64,000 nucleotides of DNA from Fagopyrum homotropicum (GCA_033239125.1 BSWB01000002.1:47217001-47281000), one strand, 5' to 3'; shown: positions 47,701 through 61,400, numbered from the stretch's first letter. Notes: generated by a model from the letters alone, not told the origin. A program made the numbers and translations.

Positions 47701-48649
47701 AAGATAAAACGTCTAAACAAACCCCAAAATATAGACTATAATTCATGCTATCATAACGATTGAACAGTTTTAAGAAATTCTTTCTCCTATGAGTAGATTA
47801 GATGTCATAGATAATTTAGAAAATTATTTTAGAATTTTTATAAGTTTATTTTAATTTCATATTTGAAGCTGTAGTTGGACTTTAGTGACTTTTCGGGAAA
47901 GAGAAAATGAGTAGTTTTTCTAGTTGTTACCTAAAATCATCCTAGGGAGTAGAATATGGTTAGTTAGCCTCAAATTAGAATTTAAGTACGTATTCCGAGT
48001 TTTTGGAAGTTCCGGGACCAAGGGTAAAATAGTCATTTTACCTTAAATAAGCACTGTAATAACTTTTGCAAATAGAATCTTACATCTTAGGAGTTTTAGA
48101 CTTCTAAGTACCCCGGGAAAATGTGTTGACCCACGTGCCTCCTTTGACAGGCAACTGAGTTCCTGCAGTTACTGATTGAGTGTTGTTAAGAGAGACGAGA
48201 TTGGATTCTGGTAAGTCCACGGACTTACTTAGCTGGCTTCTTGCATGTGTGTGATGTGTATAAGTGGTGTGTGATAGTTAAGATAAATAACGAAACCGGA
48301 ATAGGCCGACTGTAGTATATTGTATAATTGATCCAAGTGTATGATAACGGGTCGTGACATTATCTGCCTAGCTCTTACGAGAGTCTAGGAGGTTCCCTGC
48401 GACCAGCCCAGTCCGGTAGACGGTCACATGCATTAATACCATTCCGCGTTGGTAAACGGGGACAGGAGCGAGGTTTGGAAATCCCTCGTGTCACAAAATA
48501 AGTATCATTAGTAATGACGTATCACTTAATTAAAGATAATAAAAAGGAATGAGTGTTGCATGCTGATTGCGTATGTTGTGTGTTTGTGCTTTTACCTTTA
48601 TACTTATGCATAGAATGTTAGCTAACGGTTTTATACCGTTTGTAGATGC
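44796..48649 (+). mobile_element. Second LTR copy, interrupted twice
   Basis: Repeats the order of the first copy: TTTGGGAAATGAT and AATGCTAAGTATAG near 45930, GTAAAATAGTCATTTTACC near 48024, AAGTGTATGATAACGGG near 48334, TAGCTAACGGTTTTATACCG near 48618. It is interrupted at 46005-47753 and again by the hAT element at 48650. Its end should lie beyond the window. Confidence 0.6.
46005..47753. mobile_element. TG...CA insertion with 5-bp duplication (solo LTR-like)
   Basis: Starts TGTTCGCTCCAAACGG, ends ATTCATGCTATCA, and is flanked by TAACG (46000-46004 and 47754-47758), as for an LTR retrotransposon product. It contains CAGTGTACGGGTCAATCG and four copies of ACCGGGTAAGTCTCA (46345, 46392, 46473, 46589). 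No coding frame or second LTR was seen, so a solo LTR or small non-autonomous element fits. Confidence 0.65.
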
Positions 48650-48973
48650 TAGGGGTGTCAATGGGTTGGGGATTCTCCGAAATTCGCGGGTATTACCCGT
48701 CATGGGGATGGGGATTTTAAATGGGAATGGGGACGGGTATGGGTTAAAAATTGATTCCCCGCTTGGGGATGGGTACGGGGATGAAGATAGGGGTATTCGC
48801 CCCGCTCCCCGATCCAAACCCGAACCCGTCGGGGAACCCCGACGGGGAATCCGACGGGAGATCCCAGCGGGGAACCCCGACGGGGAATCCGAGGGGAACC
48901 CGGCGGGGAATCCGAGGGGAACCCCAACGGGGAACCTGGCGGGGAAGGGCCGAGGGGAAATTAGTGAGTATAC

Positions 48974-49062
48974 ATATGTTCGACTATGACTTTATTAACA
49001 ATCAAAACTCAAAAGTCATAGTCGAACTCGCCTTGAAGAGAGTTGATTGTTAATAAAGTCGA
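48974..49062. repeat. Two interleaved inverted repeats (A-B-A'-B')
   Basis: TTCGACTATGACTT (A), TTTATTAACAATCAAAAC (B), AAGTCATAGTCGAA (A'), then GTTGATTGTTAATAAA (B'). The two pairs cross rather than nest. Confidence 0.75.
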
Positions 49063-51057
49063 CGATGTAAAATATCTTGCAGGAGTTCGAAGGGCCGAGG
49101 GGTTAAGGTCATCGTCAACGTCGAATGTTAATATATAGAGTAAACCCCAATAAATTAATTTCAAATAATTTTGATTTGTTGAGATTTGATAAGATAACTA
49201 ATAAATTGACTTTAGATGAAACGAAGAGAACAAATCGGAAAAACAGTTTCATTTAAAAATTTGTATGATTTTAGAAACTTAATATTAAAATTTTAAAATA
49301 AATTTTTAATAATTTCAAAAATAGATTTAATGCATTAATTAAAATTTTATTGAATTTTGGAAACTTAATATTAAAATTTTGAAATAGTTTGTGATATTCT
49401 AATTAACCAATCTATGAAAAAAAGACATTTTAATAATAGTTTGTGATATTTAAATAATTCAACTAGCAGATTTATAGAAAAGAAAGAAAAATAATGGATT
49501 TAGATATTTTCATATATCTTTTTCATTAATTTTGTTCCAGAATCCAAATGCTCTTTGAATACGGTTGGGAAAAGAATCAAAAGATTGAACGATGCTCATC
49601 GTCGTCATCGAATAGGTTTCCCTCATTCCCTGGAAATTAGGGTTCAAACTTCAAATGCCGATTCTAGTTCTCCAAAGTCCCAGTTCCCATTAAGACTAGG
49701 AGCCTAAGAAGTGAAACTAAGAAGCAAAATGACGAGGGCCAAGGGGTCGTCAGATCTCACATCACAGCTACTGGTAGGAAGGACGTGAGGTACTATCAGG
49801 TTGGTTCGTCAGAAATGTTCGGAGCTACGCCGCCTCCTCAGTCTGAGCGAATGCCGTTTCACCCTAGGTCTCCATATGCCGTCTCAAAAGTTGCTGCTCA
49901 CTGGACCCTGGTACACCGTCAAGTATCGCAAGGCTTACGGTAATTATTCACTGGTACACCCTAGGCCTCATATGCAATATCTGAGAAATTGGTCTCTTGC
50001 AGTTAATTGTAAATCTGCAGTATTTGTGTTGTGTTTACAAACTTGTATCACTAATCCATAGAAGAAAATTTTTGTTTTATTGAGTATTTGTACATGAATT
50101 GGGTATGTTGAACTTCTTAGTAGGGTACGGTAATTGTTGTTTACTTTTTGGGAGATGAATCAGATGAATGTTTTTGTGGACCTATACATGAATGCTCTTG
50201 CGGTCTCATACTTTTGGGAGATGCTGATGTGCCATAGTTTTCCTTTCATTGCAGTCTACTTGTTGTCGTTCCTTTTATCTGATTAATCTGTCTAAAGATT
50301 AAGGCTTGTTGGTCTTAACTGACAGGGATTACGCCAATTTATATTTGATCAAGGCATACTTTAGGTTACAGAAAACAGAAGCCGGTTTCTTAGCTTGTTA
50401 TTGGAGTGCCATATACCAAAGTACATTTCTGCAATCTAGTTTTTGAGTTTATATCTTTTTCTCTTTTACATGTGAACATATTTGAGAATTAAGATATCTA
50501 GCTATGATATTTTGTAGGTTACCATCCTATATATGCATAAATTATGATTTATGAATACCTGACTCAACATTTGAGTTTATATCTTTTTCTCTTTTAATCA
50601 AATTTTAACTACCATATTCCTTTATTATACTTTGTAATATTATTGTATTCCTTTTTAAAAAATATACTTATACAAATTCATCCTATAACTCATTAGTAGG
50701 TTTTGGAAAGAAAATCAAAATTTTCTATAAAAAAAACTTACACCTTGGCCTTAAAATTACAAGGCCTCGACAGGACAGACTGGTGAGAACCGTGAAACTG
50801 TACTCTACAGTCGCATATATTGCAAATTTGCAGCCGCAGAGCAGTGCACATCAGTTTTGCTACTTTTACAAAGCAGTGCCAGTGCAGCAAAGTAGTGCAT
50901 CATAGGAGCAGTACGTGTACGTGTGAAAAACCTTATAACCACAAGTTTGTACAATAATTCTTCTATCTCTTTATTTTGTCTGTATTTTTCCCCAATAGAT
51001 TTAACATAACCATCTGTAGAACTAATACTCTAATATATATTATTTGATTAGGTTAGT

Positions 51058-53296
51058 ATGAATATGCAAGCAACATCTGATGTTCAACCAAGTCCAAATG
51101 ATAATCTTGAAGATCCGATGTCAGATTCGATGAATCTTACACCTGAATCTGTTCCACTGGATACAACAAATGCATCGAATGATAGGTTTGAAGGACAAGA
51201 ACTCGATTTGACATTAGGTAAGAAAAGAAAATTAACTTCAACTATGTGGTCTCATTTCACAAGAGAAGTTGTTGATGGCAAGGATAAAGCTGTTTGCAAT
51301 TACTGTAAAAAGAAACTAGTAGGAGGGTCCAAACATGGTACTACACATTTTCATTCTCACTATGGAAGTTGTATGATGCGCAAATGCCATGAGGCAAAAT
51401 CAAACAAACAAAAAAAGTTAGTTGTAGGCAAAACTTCAACAGAAAAACCTAGTCTTGTTTTCAAAGAGTATAAACAAGATGTATCTAGAAGAGAGTTGTC
51501 CAATTTTGTCATTTTACATGATCACCCATTGTCTATAGTTGAGCAAGTCGGTTTTAAGAGATTGTTGGGTAGCCTTCGTCATGAATTCAGTTTGGTCAGT
51601 AGGAATACTCTTAGAAGTGATGTTATGAAGATTTATGATCATGAAAAACTCAAGATGATGAAGTTGCTATCAAGTAACGATGGTAGAGTTGGAATAACAA
51701 CAGACATGTGGACTTCTCAAAATTTACGCCGTGGATTTATGGTCATCACTGCACATTGGATTAATTCGAATTGGAAACTTCAAAGTCGAATTTTGAGGTG
51801 AAATTTTTTTATCATCACATTCTGATTTTTTTTATTGATATAGTTATGTAACTATCTTTATATAATTTTGTAGGTTTGCGTATGTCCCATGTCCACATAC
51901 TGCAGAGGCTTTGTGTCAGGTATTGAATGAATGCTTTTTAGATTGGAATTTGGATAGAAAGTTGTCTACATTAACATTAGATAATTGTTCTACCAATGAC
52001 AGCATGATCGGACTTGTTTTGGAAAGACTTAATTGGACTGATCTTATTCTTAGAGGAGAACATTTTCATATGCGGTGTTGTGCACATATTCTGAATTTGA
52101 TTGTGAAAGACGGAATGGATGTAATTGGAAGTCTGATTGATACGATCCGGGATAGTGTTTCCTTCTGGAGGGCAACTCCAAAGAGGGAGGAGAAGTTTGA
52201 GGAAACTTGTCGACAACTAGGGATTACTTATTCGAAAAAGTTGATATTAGATTGCAAGACAAGATGGAATTCTACCTATTTCATGCTTCAACATGTTTTA
52301 ATTTATAAAGACGTGTTTCCTCGTTTAAAACATCGTGATTCTTCATACAAGTGTTTGCCTAGTAGTGATGAATGAGACTTGGCTAAGGATATGTGTGACA
52401 GATTACAATTGTTTCATAGTGTGACTGAGTTATTTTCTGGACGTAAATATCCTACTGCTAATCTTTATTTTCCTAAGTTGATGGAGATCAAGTGGACTTT
52501 ATCTTAGTGGATGGATGATATAGATGAGTCCATAAGGAATATGGCTTTGAGAATGAAGAATAAATTTGATAAGTATTGGCTAGTAATTCATGGGATAATG
52601 GGTGTTGCTGCAATGTTAGATCCGAGATTTAAACTTATGGTTTTGGATGTTTGTAAAGGTGAAGAAGCGGAGAAAGTGAAAAGCATATGTTTTGATATGT
52701 TTTCTGAGTATGAAAAGAAATATAGTAGTGAAAGACTCATTGTTGGAGAATGTGATGCAGTGTCTTCTTCTTCTGCTCATCGATCATCTTCTAGTGCTAC
52801 CATTGTCAAATTTGATGATGTATTTAGTCAATACCTTCACCCATCAAATTTTGCTAATTCTGGTAAGAGTGAACTTGAGCTGTATTTTGAAGAGAGACTT
52901 CATCCTATTAGTGGAGAGTTTAACATACTAGAATGGTGGAAGACAAATGAAACGAAGTATCCTATTGTGTCTAAAATGGCTAGAGATGTCTTAGCCATTA
53001 CCTGTTACAACTGTAGCTTCGGAATCTGCATTTAGTGATAGTGGAAGAATCTTGGATCCTCACCGTAGTAAGCTTGCCCCGGATATTTTGGAGGCTTTGA
53101 TGTGTGCTAAAAGCTGGCTTTGGTCAGAACTTGTGGACGAAGGTACTCTATCTCTAAGTTTCTAGTTTGTTCTTAAGTTTTTTTTAGTGTGTCTTATAAT
53201 GTTAACTTATTTAATTTTGAAGGACAATCAACAAGTTCAGTCTATAATGCCTTATCTGGTTATGGTGGTTCACAAGATATTGATCATGAGTATTGA
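51058..53296 (+). pseudogene. hAT transposase, inactivated
   Basis: Exons about 51058-51797, 51874-53142 and 53223-53296 with GT-AG introns. In order: a BED-type zinc finger (residues about 62-105; C80, C83, H97-H101 region, C105), a DMWTS motif (first catalytic D), TLDNCSTND (second D), TRWNST, the ELELYFEE region, and the hAT dimerisation block TVASESAFSDSGRILDP. Hits to function are an in-frame TGA at 52373-52375, an in-frame TAG at 52505-52507 and a frameshift near 52995 just before the dimerisation block. The ending is GGSQDIDHEY. Few lesions suggest fairly recent death. Confidence 0.9.
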
Positions 53297-54118
53297 ATAA
53301 TAATTCAGGTTAGTGAACCATTAGATTAAGTGAATTGTGACTTTCTCTTTATGGTGACCAAGTTCTATTGTTGATTTTCAAGTGTTGTATTTTTCTGCAG
53401 CTGTTACTGTTGTTCGTGGAATCATGGTGATTCACAAGATTACTGTTATGGTGGGCCTGTTAATGGTGTTTGCAATTACTGATGGTTGAGAACAAATATG
53501 ATTTAGCCACACTAAGTTGTTTGTTGCATTGGAAATTAGTTACTGTTGTTTGCTGCATTGAAAATTAGATAATGTTGTTTGCTGTTACTCATAGTATAGT
53601 ACAAACTAGTTACTGTTGTTTGCTGCATTGAAAGTTAGTCTTGAATAAATGCTACAGTGATTATCCTTGTCAAAAGTCATCATTCAAATTCATAATAAGC
53701 ACTTGATTTAGCTGCACTAAGTTTAAAAATATTTGAAAAAAAGCCAAATACACTTGATTTAGCCACACTTCCGTTCTCAACGAAGGAGTAGAAGAAGAAT
53801 AGAAGGATGGAGGCAAAAATACAGGGACGAGGATAAAAATATGGGGATGGGGAATTCCCCGATGAGAAAGAATATCCGAAACAGACGGATCATTTTACGG
53901 GTAAAATCCATAGAATTTTAAAAATGGGAAAAATTAAACGGGGATGAGGAATCCCCGACGGGGACGAATATCCGACGGGGACGGGGATGGGGACAATTCT
54001 CAATACCCGAACGGGTATGGGGATGGGGACGGGGGGCGTTATACTATACGGGTATGGGGATGAATAGGGTACTCCCCGCCCCAAACCCGACCCATCAACA
54101 CCCCTAGTAGATGCCTTG

Positions 54119-57071
54119 TGTAACGCCCCAAATTTTTAGGCGCGTTTTCGATATTTATTTTTTCCGTATATTTATCGATATTTTTATAGCCTAAATATAA
54201 TTTTACGAGTATATTTATATATTTGATACGTATTCGTTTATTCTGCATCTTATTTTTTTATTCTTTTTCAAAAAAGGTTTCCGATCCAGAACCGGTTAAT
54301 TTTTGATCGAGTTTAATCCCAATTTATTTTTTTTATTTTTTTTTCTTTTTCCCCCTCTCTCCTTCTTGGCTGATGAGCTTCCCGTAGACTCGCATGACCA
54401 ACCCCTGGTTACTTCTTTCTTGCCCAGGCTACCATTCTAGCTGGCCCTAGCCGACTCCTCGACTCCCCTACCCATCTCCTCATCTCTAGCCCCTGTTGCA
54501 ACGACTCCTCACCTCACCCAGCATCTCTCTTCCTCACTGAAGTCGAAACACTCCCCTATCTCCTAACTCACCACTCTCTCGCATGCAACCCTCTACACTC
54601 CCTGTGCTTTCACCAAATCGAACCACCGGAGAAGAAGCCTCCACCAGTAGCCGCTAGAGAAGGGAGCCGTTGCCGACGCCTTCAAGAAGCTCCGCTAGGA
54701 GCCGCGCCTGCAACCACCTCAAGACCGAGCTCTCTCTCTCACTCTCTGTTTTTCTCCCTCGCCTGGATCTGCAAACACTAGGGATACAACCGCCTGGTAC
54801 TGCCGCCACGCAACCGGAAAACTGGCCTGCTGCCTCGCGCCGGAGCCACGCAGCCTAGCCGCCGCCTGCTTCCTTCGCGCTACCTGTCCAAACAGAGAAG
54901 CAAAGGTGATGGCCTTCCTCGAATGCCCTTCTGCTGCCCCAGTAACCACCGCCACTGTGCTCTGCCACCGCCGTCTCTAGAGCCGCCAACGCCCGAGCCA
55001 CCATCGCCCTCCGGAGCTGTGCAGGAGTCAATGTGAAGCACCTGCCGCCGCCTATGCCTTCCTTTTTCCCCAGCCTGCGCGTATAACCAGTGAGAAGAAA
55101 GAAAAACCCTTTTGGGTTAATTTTAATTTGGACCCCTTTATTATGGTATAATTACATTTTGGTCTGGCTGATTTAAACAATTAATGATTGTACCCATAGC
55201 TTTACTTTGAATTTGCAGTTTTGACCCATATTTCTAGACTATTGCATTTATGCCTTATGTTGGGTAAATTTCAGAAAATGCCCCAAGGCTTAATTAAGGA
55301 TGATGACCATCATTTACGGAATTGCATGATTTGCCCCGGAAAACGTGTTTACGGGTTTTAAACTTGGATTTTACTTCGAATTTTATCCTTATATTTATAT
55401 ACTATATATGTTGTCCTTTGTTGGATTAAATTTGGTTTATGGATCGAAGTTTAATTGCGGTTTACGACCAAGTTCATGAGTTTATATTTTTCCCCGAAGG
55501 GATTATTTAGGGGTTTTAACGATGGCATTTGGAAAACAAGTTTTACCTTGAGTTATATATTATATATATTTGAAATCAATGTAGCATATAAGCTAAATTC
55601 TCTTAGCTCTGGTGTTAGGTCCGGAAGCGCCCGACAAAGACCAACGAACCCATTCTCGACATCCGTAGAATGTCTTTCACCTTCGACCTCGTGTGAGTAT
55701 CTTCTCTTCCTCGATTTAGTTATATTTAGTATTAGTATCATGCTAGGTTGGATCTAGCATAACTTAGAGTTAATGTCAAGTAGTGACTTTGAACCTTAGG
55801 TGAGTTGGGAGGATTCAATATTGTTTGATGGATTGATGTTGATTCTAAGCTTGAGGTGTTGGTTATCTTGTGAGGTTATTATAAGGCTTTAAGTTGTATG
55901 GTTGATCTTGTGAGCGTTTTGAGGCTCGAGATGGGGTTGTATGATATTGTGGGATTTTGGATTTTGGGTTTGGCTTATCCTAGATGCGTTGTGAGTCATG
56001 ATCTTGCGAGATCCAAGGGTTTAAAAGTCTTAGGACTTCTAGCTTGTGTTGAGTGTGATGTGAGCATGAGGGGTTCTAGGATGCGATCCTAGAATTGAGA
56101 GTTAAATGGTCTTGCGTAGATCATTTGTATAGAAGTCTAAGACTTCTATTGTGAGTGAGTTGTTGTTGATATAGTTATATTCTTGTGAGCAGGTTATGTG
56201 CTTCCTCTCTAAGGAAGCAAGAGTGTCGTGAGTTGAGTGTGGTGACGAGGTAAGTCTCCGGACTTACTTAGCTCGTATTCTCTGTATTAGTTTCGATGCG
56301 TGTTTGGTGGTGTGTGTTTATTATTTATGTGTGTGTTTATTATTTATGTTATAACATCTAAACCGGTAATAGGATCACCAACTGTATATGTGTATATTTG
56401 GCCCAAGTGTATGATAACGGGCGGTGACCGTTTGTCCAGTCCAAAAATGGGGATGACTGGGAGGTGCCTTGTGACCAGCCCATCGGGTGATGCTGATCCG
56501 CATCAAGTACAAACCCGTATGGTGAAAGGGGACAAGGGCGAGATCTTTAAGATTCTCGTGTCACAAAAGAAGTTGAATTAGAACGGGATATGACCTAATA
56601 ATAAAAAGATAATAAACCGGATTTTGTGTTTTGGAACATGTTGTGTGTTTATGATGCCTTATGTGTGTGTGTGCCAATATCATGATTCTAATGCCTTGAA
56701 TGCTAGCTAACGGTTTTATACCGATATTGTTGTAGTTGCCTTGCAGGTTAGGGGCGCGGCCGAGAGATCCGGAAGAGTGGGCAGCCGGGTTCCGTACATT
56801 TTAGGATGGGTTTTGGGGGTTGTTTTTATGTATTGTTTAGGGTATTATGTATGTCGCGTGTATGGAGGTTGCCTTTAGCGTTGTATCTCGGCTGAAGTCT
56901 TTCGTTGTTTTCTTTTGGGGTTCATATCATTGCATTAAAATGAATTTCGGTTTTGCCTTTATTTGTGTCTTGTTGTAAGATCCGGTGAAATTGTTGTCAT
57001 GCTAAGGGTCGGGACCCGTTGTGAGGTCTCCGCTCGTAGCGCTCCGAGTCTCACGGATTCGGGGTGTTACA
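54119..57071 (+). repeat. 5' LTR, 2,953 bp
   Basis: Nearly identical to 61401-64000. Differences seen by eye are few: single-base changes, and an extra 8 bp (AATTCCGA-like) near 61574 in the 3' copy. Frames such as 54670-54858 occur in both LTRs and are not genes. The CT-rich GC block at 54350-55080 would lie early in any transcript. Confidence 0.92.
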
Positions 57072-57075
57072 AAAG

Positions 57076-57087
57076 TGGTATCAGAGC
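57076..57087 (+). other. Primer-binding site (initiator Met-tRNA type)
   Basis: TGGTATCAGAGC begins five bases after the LTR end. This is the common plant primer site complementary to the 3' end of initiator tRNA-Met. Confidence 0.9.
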
Positions 57088-60000
57088 CCTAGGTTGACAA
57101 CAATGGCACTCGCAATCTTCTAAAGACCGAATAAGGAATAAACAGAACCCCACGGGTTCTGAGTTTTCGTTTTAAAAATCACATGCATGAGTCGGGGTAG
57201 AATGTATGGACCACCACTCCTTCCGCGGATCTCGACAGCGTAGTTTATTTGATTATTAGTGTATGTATATAAATATATATAGATATGTATATGTGGACTT
57301 AGGAGGGTTGTTGGACTACTATTATATGTGGATTATAGTTATGCATGATGGACTTGTTATGTGAAAATGATGGCATGATTTTTATATTGATATGAGTTTT
57401 TACATGTTGCATGATGATATCATGAGTGTTAGGACCTTGTTTTGTTGTAATAGTTTTGCTTGGATATGATATGTTGGTTATAGCAATGTGGACATAGGAC
57501 TTATATAGTCATATACGTGTACTAGGATATATAGTAGCATATGGTTTTTGGACCTTGTAGTTAGGATGATAGAAGGCTATCATCGCACCTTGAACAACGC
57601 CTTTTGGCTTGGGATAATGTCAACACGAAGACGAATATAATCATGTATCGAGTTGAACATCACGTTTTAGTGAGCACCCCGGTGATTCCTCAAACTCCTT
57701 AGAGAGCATCTAAGCAGCCATATGAAGACTAGAGATGATGTTAACCACAAGGACAAACAAAGAGAAGAGAACCTTGAGTCAACATAAGCAAAACCAAGAT
57801 GGAAGATATACAAATAGGGAAGCAATCTAAAGTTGTGGGAGTAGTTCCGAGAAAGTGATGACGAGTAACAATGAAGTGAAGTCGAGACAACGAAATTATC
57901 ATTCTTCAAGACGATGCATGGATAACTAAAGACGTGAAGCGGGATGGAAAGGAGTGCATACTAGCAAGGGTAGAAGTGGTATTTCCTTGAGACATGAAGT
58001 TTTTCCTAGATGCTCCTAAGCATGGGAGTCAGAGTGTGAAATGTGGTCGAACTAATACGAAGTTCATGAGATGCGTAAGTTAAGCTTACAAAAGAACTAG
58101 AAAGTGAAGTGACGGTTTTTGTGAGAGCTTAAGCGGGAGACTTCTTCAGAAATACGAGAGTTACGAGGAGAATTACATGGCGAAAGTTCACATAGTAGAA
58201 TTTCCTTGTGGAGTCAATCGTTTTCCGTCGTGGTGATGAGAATGAGCAATATTAAGAAGGAGAAAGTGTGTGTGGGTGATGATCTTTAAAAGATGAAAAA
58301 TGAAACAAGGGGCGAGGATCGAAAGACTTAAGTTACCAACCAAGAGAAGAGAATGGTTATTAATGATAGAGATGTGGGGAAAATACACTTACAACACAGA
58401 CGAAGGTGTAGTTATCTTACAGAAGTGGAAGGAAAAGGGGAGCATAGAAAAGCTAACGGAGTTTGAAGTAAGGCAAATGAGCTAGTGAAGTTTAAGGCGG
58501 AATACCCCGAGAGGGTATCCTTCAGGAGTATGGTAACATGAAAGTGTGGTAGGTGGGTAAGTCGTTGATCTTGGAGAGGGTCATCAATGAGTTAATCGGG
58601 GACCACCAAAAATGCACATGTGCGGGTTGTATACTGGTGAATGTAGGCGGGGAGAGTAATCCAGGTGTGGGATAATGAAGAAGGGTAATGAGAACTCAGA
58701 TTATTCATGGTGGATGAATGTCGGCAATGAAGAGGTATATCAAGGGAAGTGCGAATATCTTAATCAAGTAACTATTTACCGATTCCAACAAGTGATGGTA
58801 ACGTACCTTGTTGAGAGGGATTGTAACGATTTGGTGCGACCTTCTAAGGTCATGAGATTGTCATATGGAGGAATGATACGGGTCAGGGTGAAGGAAACTG
58901 GAAGGACAAAGAGAAAGTTGAGTCTTCTATGGTTATTATGCGTAAAGAGGATATTATAAGGAGAGGTATGGTATGTTTGTTCTAAGGTTATGGATGTTAT
59001 ATTTTCGCGAGCAAAAACTAAGTCAAGGTTTTGGTGACTCGCATGGCGAAGTCATAATAGTGGCTATGACGTGAAACGAGGAATCTAGATTAGGGCAATG
59101 CGGCAAGCTTAGAGTTATGATGTTAGTGCATGATGGAGTTATGAGTAGATCTTTCAGTGATTGTGGTTGAGAAATTTTGCCTAAAGGCATACTAGTACGG
59201 TTGTGGAGTTGCTTATGGGATACCGAGAGATGCATAAGGTGACCAACCAGAGTAAGAGAAGACCGAAGTCTTGAAGTTTGATGTCGACATGAGATGTACG
59301 AGAAGTATAAGAAAGATTGAGGTTAGAACCTCTGCGGTTGGATTGACGTTACATAAGGAAATGAAGAAGTTCTACACCTACTCGAAGGAATGATGCAAGC
59401 TTATGTAAAATACGAAGAGCTTATCCCATATGTTGGGATGTCGCGGAAAGTGAAGAAGATAAGTTCAATTGTTTTGAAACACGGTTATGTCTTGCAGTTT
59501 GGACCCTTACGGCTGCACATAAGTGAGATTAAGTTATAAGATTACTTAAATAAGGCTACAAGATTCAGAAGACTCGAGCAAGTCTCTCGAGTTCAAGAGA
59601 TGAAGGATCTCTGAAAGAGGATGGTAAACATTGTAGCTAAAGATAGAGCAATGCACGTGTTTGAAGGACGTCACCCTAACTGATCGGGGTAGATCATTAG
59701 TACGATGACCACCTGTCAAGTGTCAAGGCAAGATTGTGTCGGTTATTACGTTATGTGATAAAAGAGGAAAAGATGAAAACCGAGATATCACAGATTCCAA
59801 TACGTTAGAATGCAAATTTTTCCACTAAGGTCAAGCTTGACTCAATTCCGATATCTAAGGTGCCGTAGGAAAGAACACATGTGAAGAGAAATGAGTGGTG
59901 AAAGCAAGTGAAGGAGCAATTGCAAGAACTTATTGATAAGAGTTTATTAGAATTAGTGAAATGCCATAGAGAACACTAGACGTTATCTTGAACTCTTGAT

Positions 60001-61379
60001 TTGAAGTTCATATTGGAATATATCTTAAACTCTTGATTTGAAGTTGTTATGGAGAACACCAATTTGAGGAAAGGGAGACGGTTATCTCCGTCTATACAAC
60101 GATTACCGTGAGATAAACAAGATAACAATGAAGGACAAGTACCCCTCACCATGGATAGATGATCTACTCGACCAGTTGCAAGGGTCGATAGTCTCTTCTA
60201 AGAATGATTTAAGGTCTGATAGTCACCAATTGAGAAGTCGAGACTAGGATATTGCAATTACGGCATTCCGGACAACCATGGTCACACGAGTTGTAGTGAT
60301 CACACATGGGCTTGCTGATGTCCAGATGAGATATTTTGGGTCTACTCTTGAAAAGGAGAGAAGATGTATGACAAGTTGTCTCGGGATGACAAACCGCAAA
60401 AGATGTGAAAGAGTTTACAAGTTTTCTTAAATGTGTTGAGCTTTACCAGATTTGTGGAGAGATTCTCCAAGTAATACAATCTATAACTAACCTACTCTGG
60501 ATGACAATGAAGTATTGAGTGAGACGAAGATTGACAATGGAGTTGTTGATAGTTAAGAGGAGATCCATTGGTGCAATTGTTTTGGAATTGCCTCGAGGTA
60601 TGATGGAGTTGAAGTATACAAGTGATTCTCCAAGACAAGGTCTTGATTGAGTATTGAGGAGCGATGTAAAAGTAATAGCATACGCGTCTTGTTAGTAAAC
60701 GTAGTGTGAAGTAAAGTACTTCCTTCATTACTTGGAACTTGCAACAAGAAGTTAGGAGACGTAACATCAAGTTTGTTTGACAAGAACCAAAGCCAACGAT
60801 GTAAATTGAAAGTTCAATCTTCTTTGTTAGAGACAACCAAAGAAGAAACATAATGGAAATATTGCATTGAGAATGACCCGAGAACGAAGTTGAGTTTCCG
60901 ATATATCGGACCTTTTTTTGGAGGTCTTAGAGCAAGTTGGGAAAGTGCTTTACCGGTTGGCGTGACCGCCGAGAGTAGAGGGCGTTCACCCGGTGTTTCA
61001 TGGTATCAATTCGAGAGAGTAATTGCATGACTCGAGATGTGTTGTCAGTCATGACGATCTAGTGGCAGACGAGGAACCGATGAGGCTAACTAGAAGACGG
61101 AGGATAGTATTTTTGGTTGAGTTCTACGCTGAGCTAGTAGCATCGATAGAATCGACGGGTTAGACCTAGTTCTTCCCTTAGTTGAGTTATGTGCATGTGT
61201 GATGTTATGTGTAGTTTGTGTTGTGTGCGAGAATGTGCTTTCTAACCTTATATATATTGCGATGGTGGTTGGAGCAGTTTGTGTACATAGATTAGAAAGT
61301 CTAATCTTTCTTAGTTTGAATGTTATACCTCGGCCTTAGGGATCGAGAAGTTCGGCGTATAGCAAGTTTCGGGACAAAA
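57088..61379 (+). pseudogene. Decayed Ty3/gypsy interior with pol remnants
   Basis: No long frame survives. Reverse transcriptase remnants at 60074-60218 include DYREINK and [16 protein letters not shown]-type sequence lies at about 60669-60689. Integrase C-terminal remnants lie at about 60930-61010 (VLEQVGKVLYRLA and GVHPVFHGI). A gag start ATG at 57103 meets a stop within seven codons. These motifs place it in Ty3/gypsy, with a chromovirus such as Tekay/Del plausible from the long LTRs. The interior of about 4.3 kb is shorter than a complete gypsy interior. Confidence 0.8.
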
Positions 61380-61383
61380 CTTA

Positions 61384-61400
61384 TTTTTAGGGGGATCTAA
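61384..61400 (+). other. Polypurine tract
   Basis: TTTTTAGGGGGATCTAA immediately precedes the 3' LTR, where second-strand priming is expected. Confidence 0.7.

Larger units (their letters stand above)
48650..54106 (+). mobile_element. Complete hAT transposon, 5,457 bp, with broken transposase
   Basis: Left end TAGGGGTGTCAATGGGT; right end read inward TAGGGGTGTTGATGGGT. The perfect 8-bp duplication GTAGATGC flanks it (48642-48649 and 54107-54114). Both subterminal regions (48670-48960 and 53820-54090) are dense in GACGGGGAA/GGGGATGGGG repeats. The transposase lies in the middle; 48961-51057 holds no other gene, only a long leader and the crossed inverted repeats at about 48976-49062. It sits inside the second LTR copy. 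Confidence 0.93.

Noticed and set aside
49801..50061. 86-codon frame inside the hAT element
   Set aside because: It lies before the transposase exons and shows no similarity to known hAT-borne proteins.
54670..54858. Open frame in the 5' LTR, repeated at 61958-62146 in the 3' LTR
   Set aside because: It lies in LTR sequence, has no known motif, and is duplicated only because the LTRs are copies of each other.
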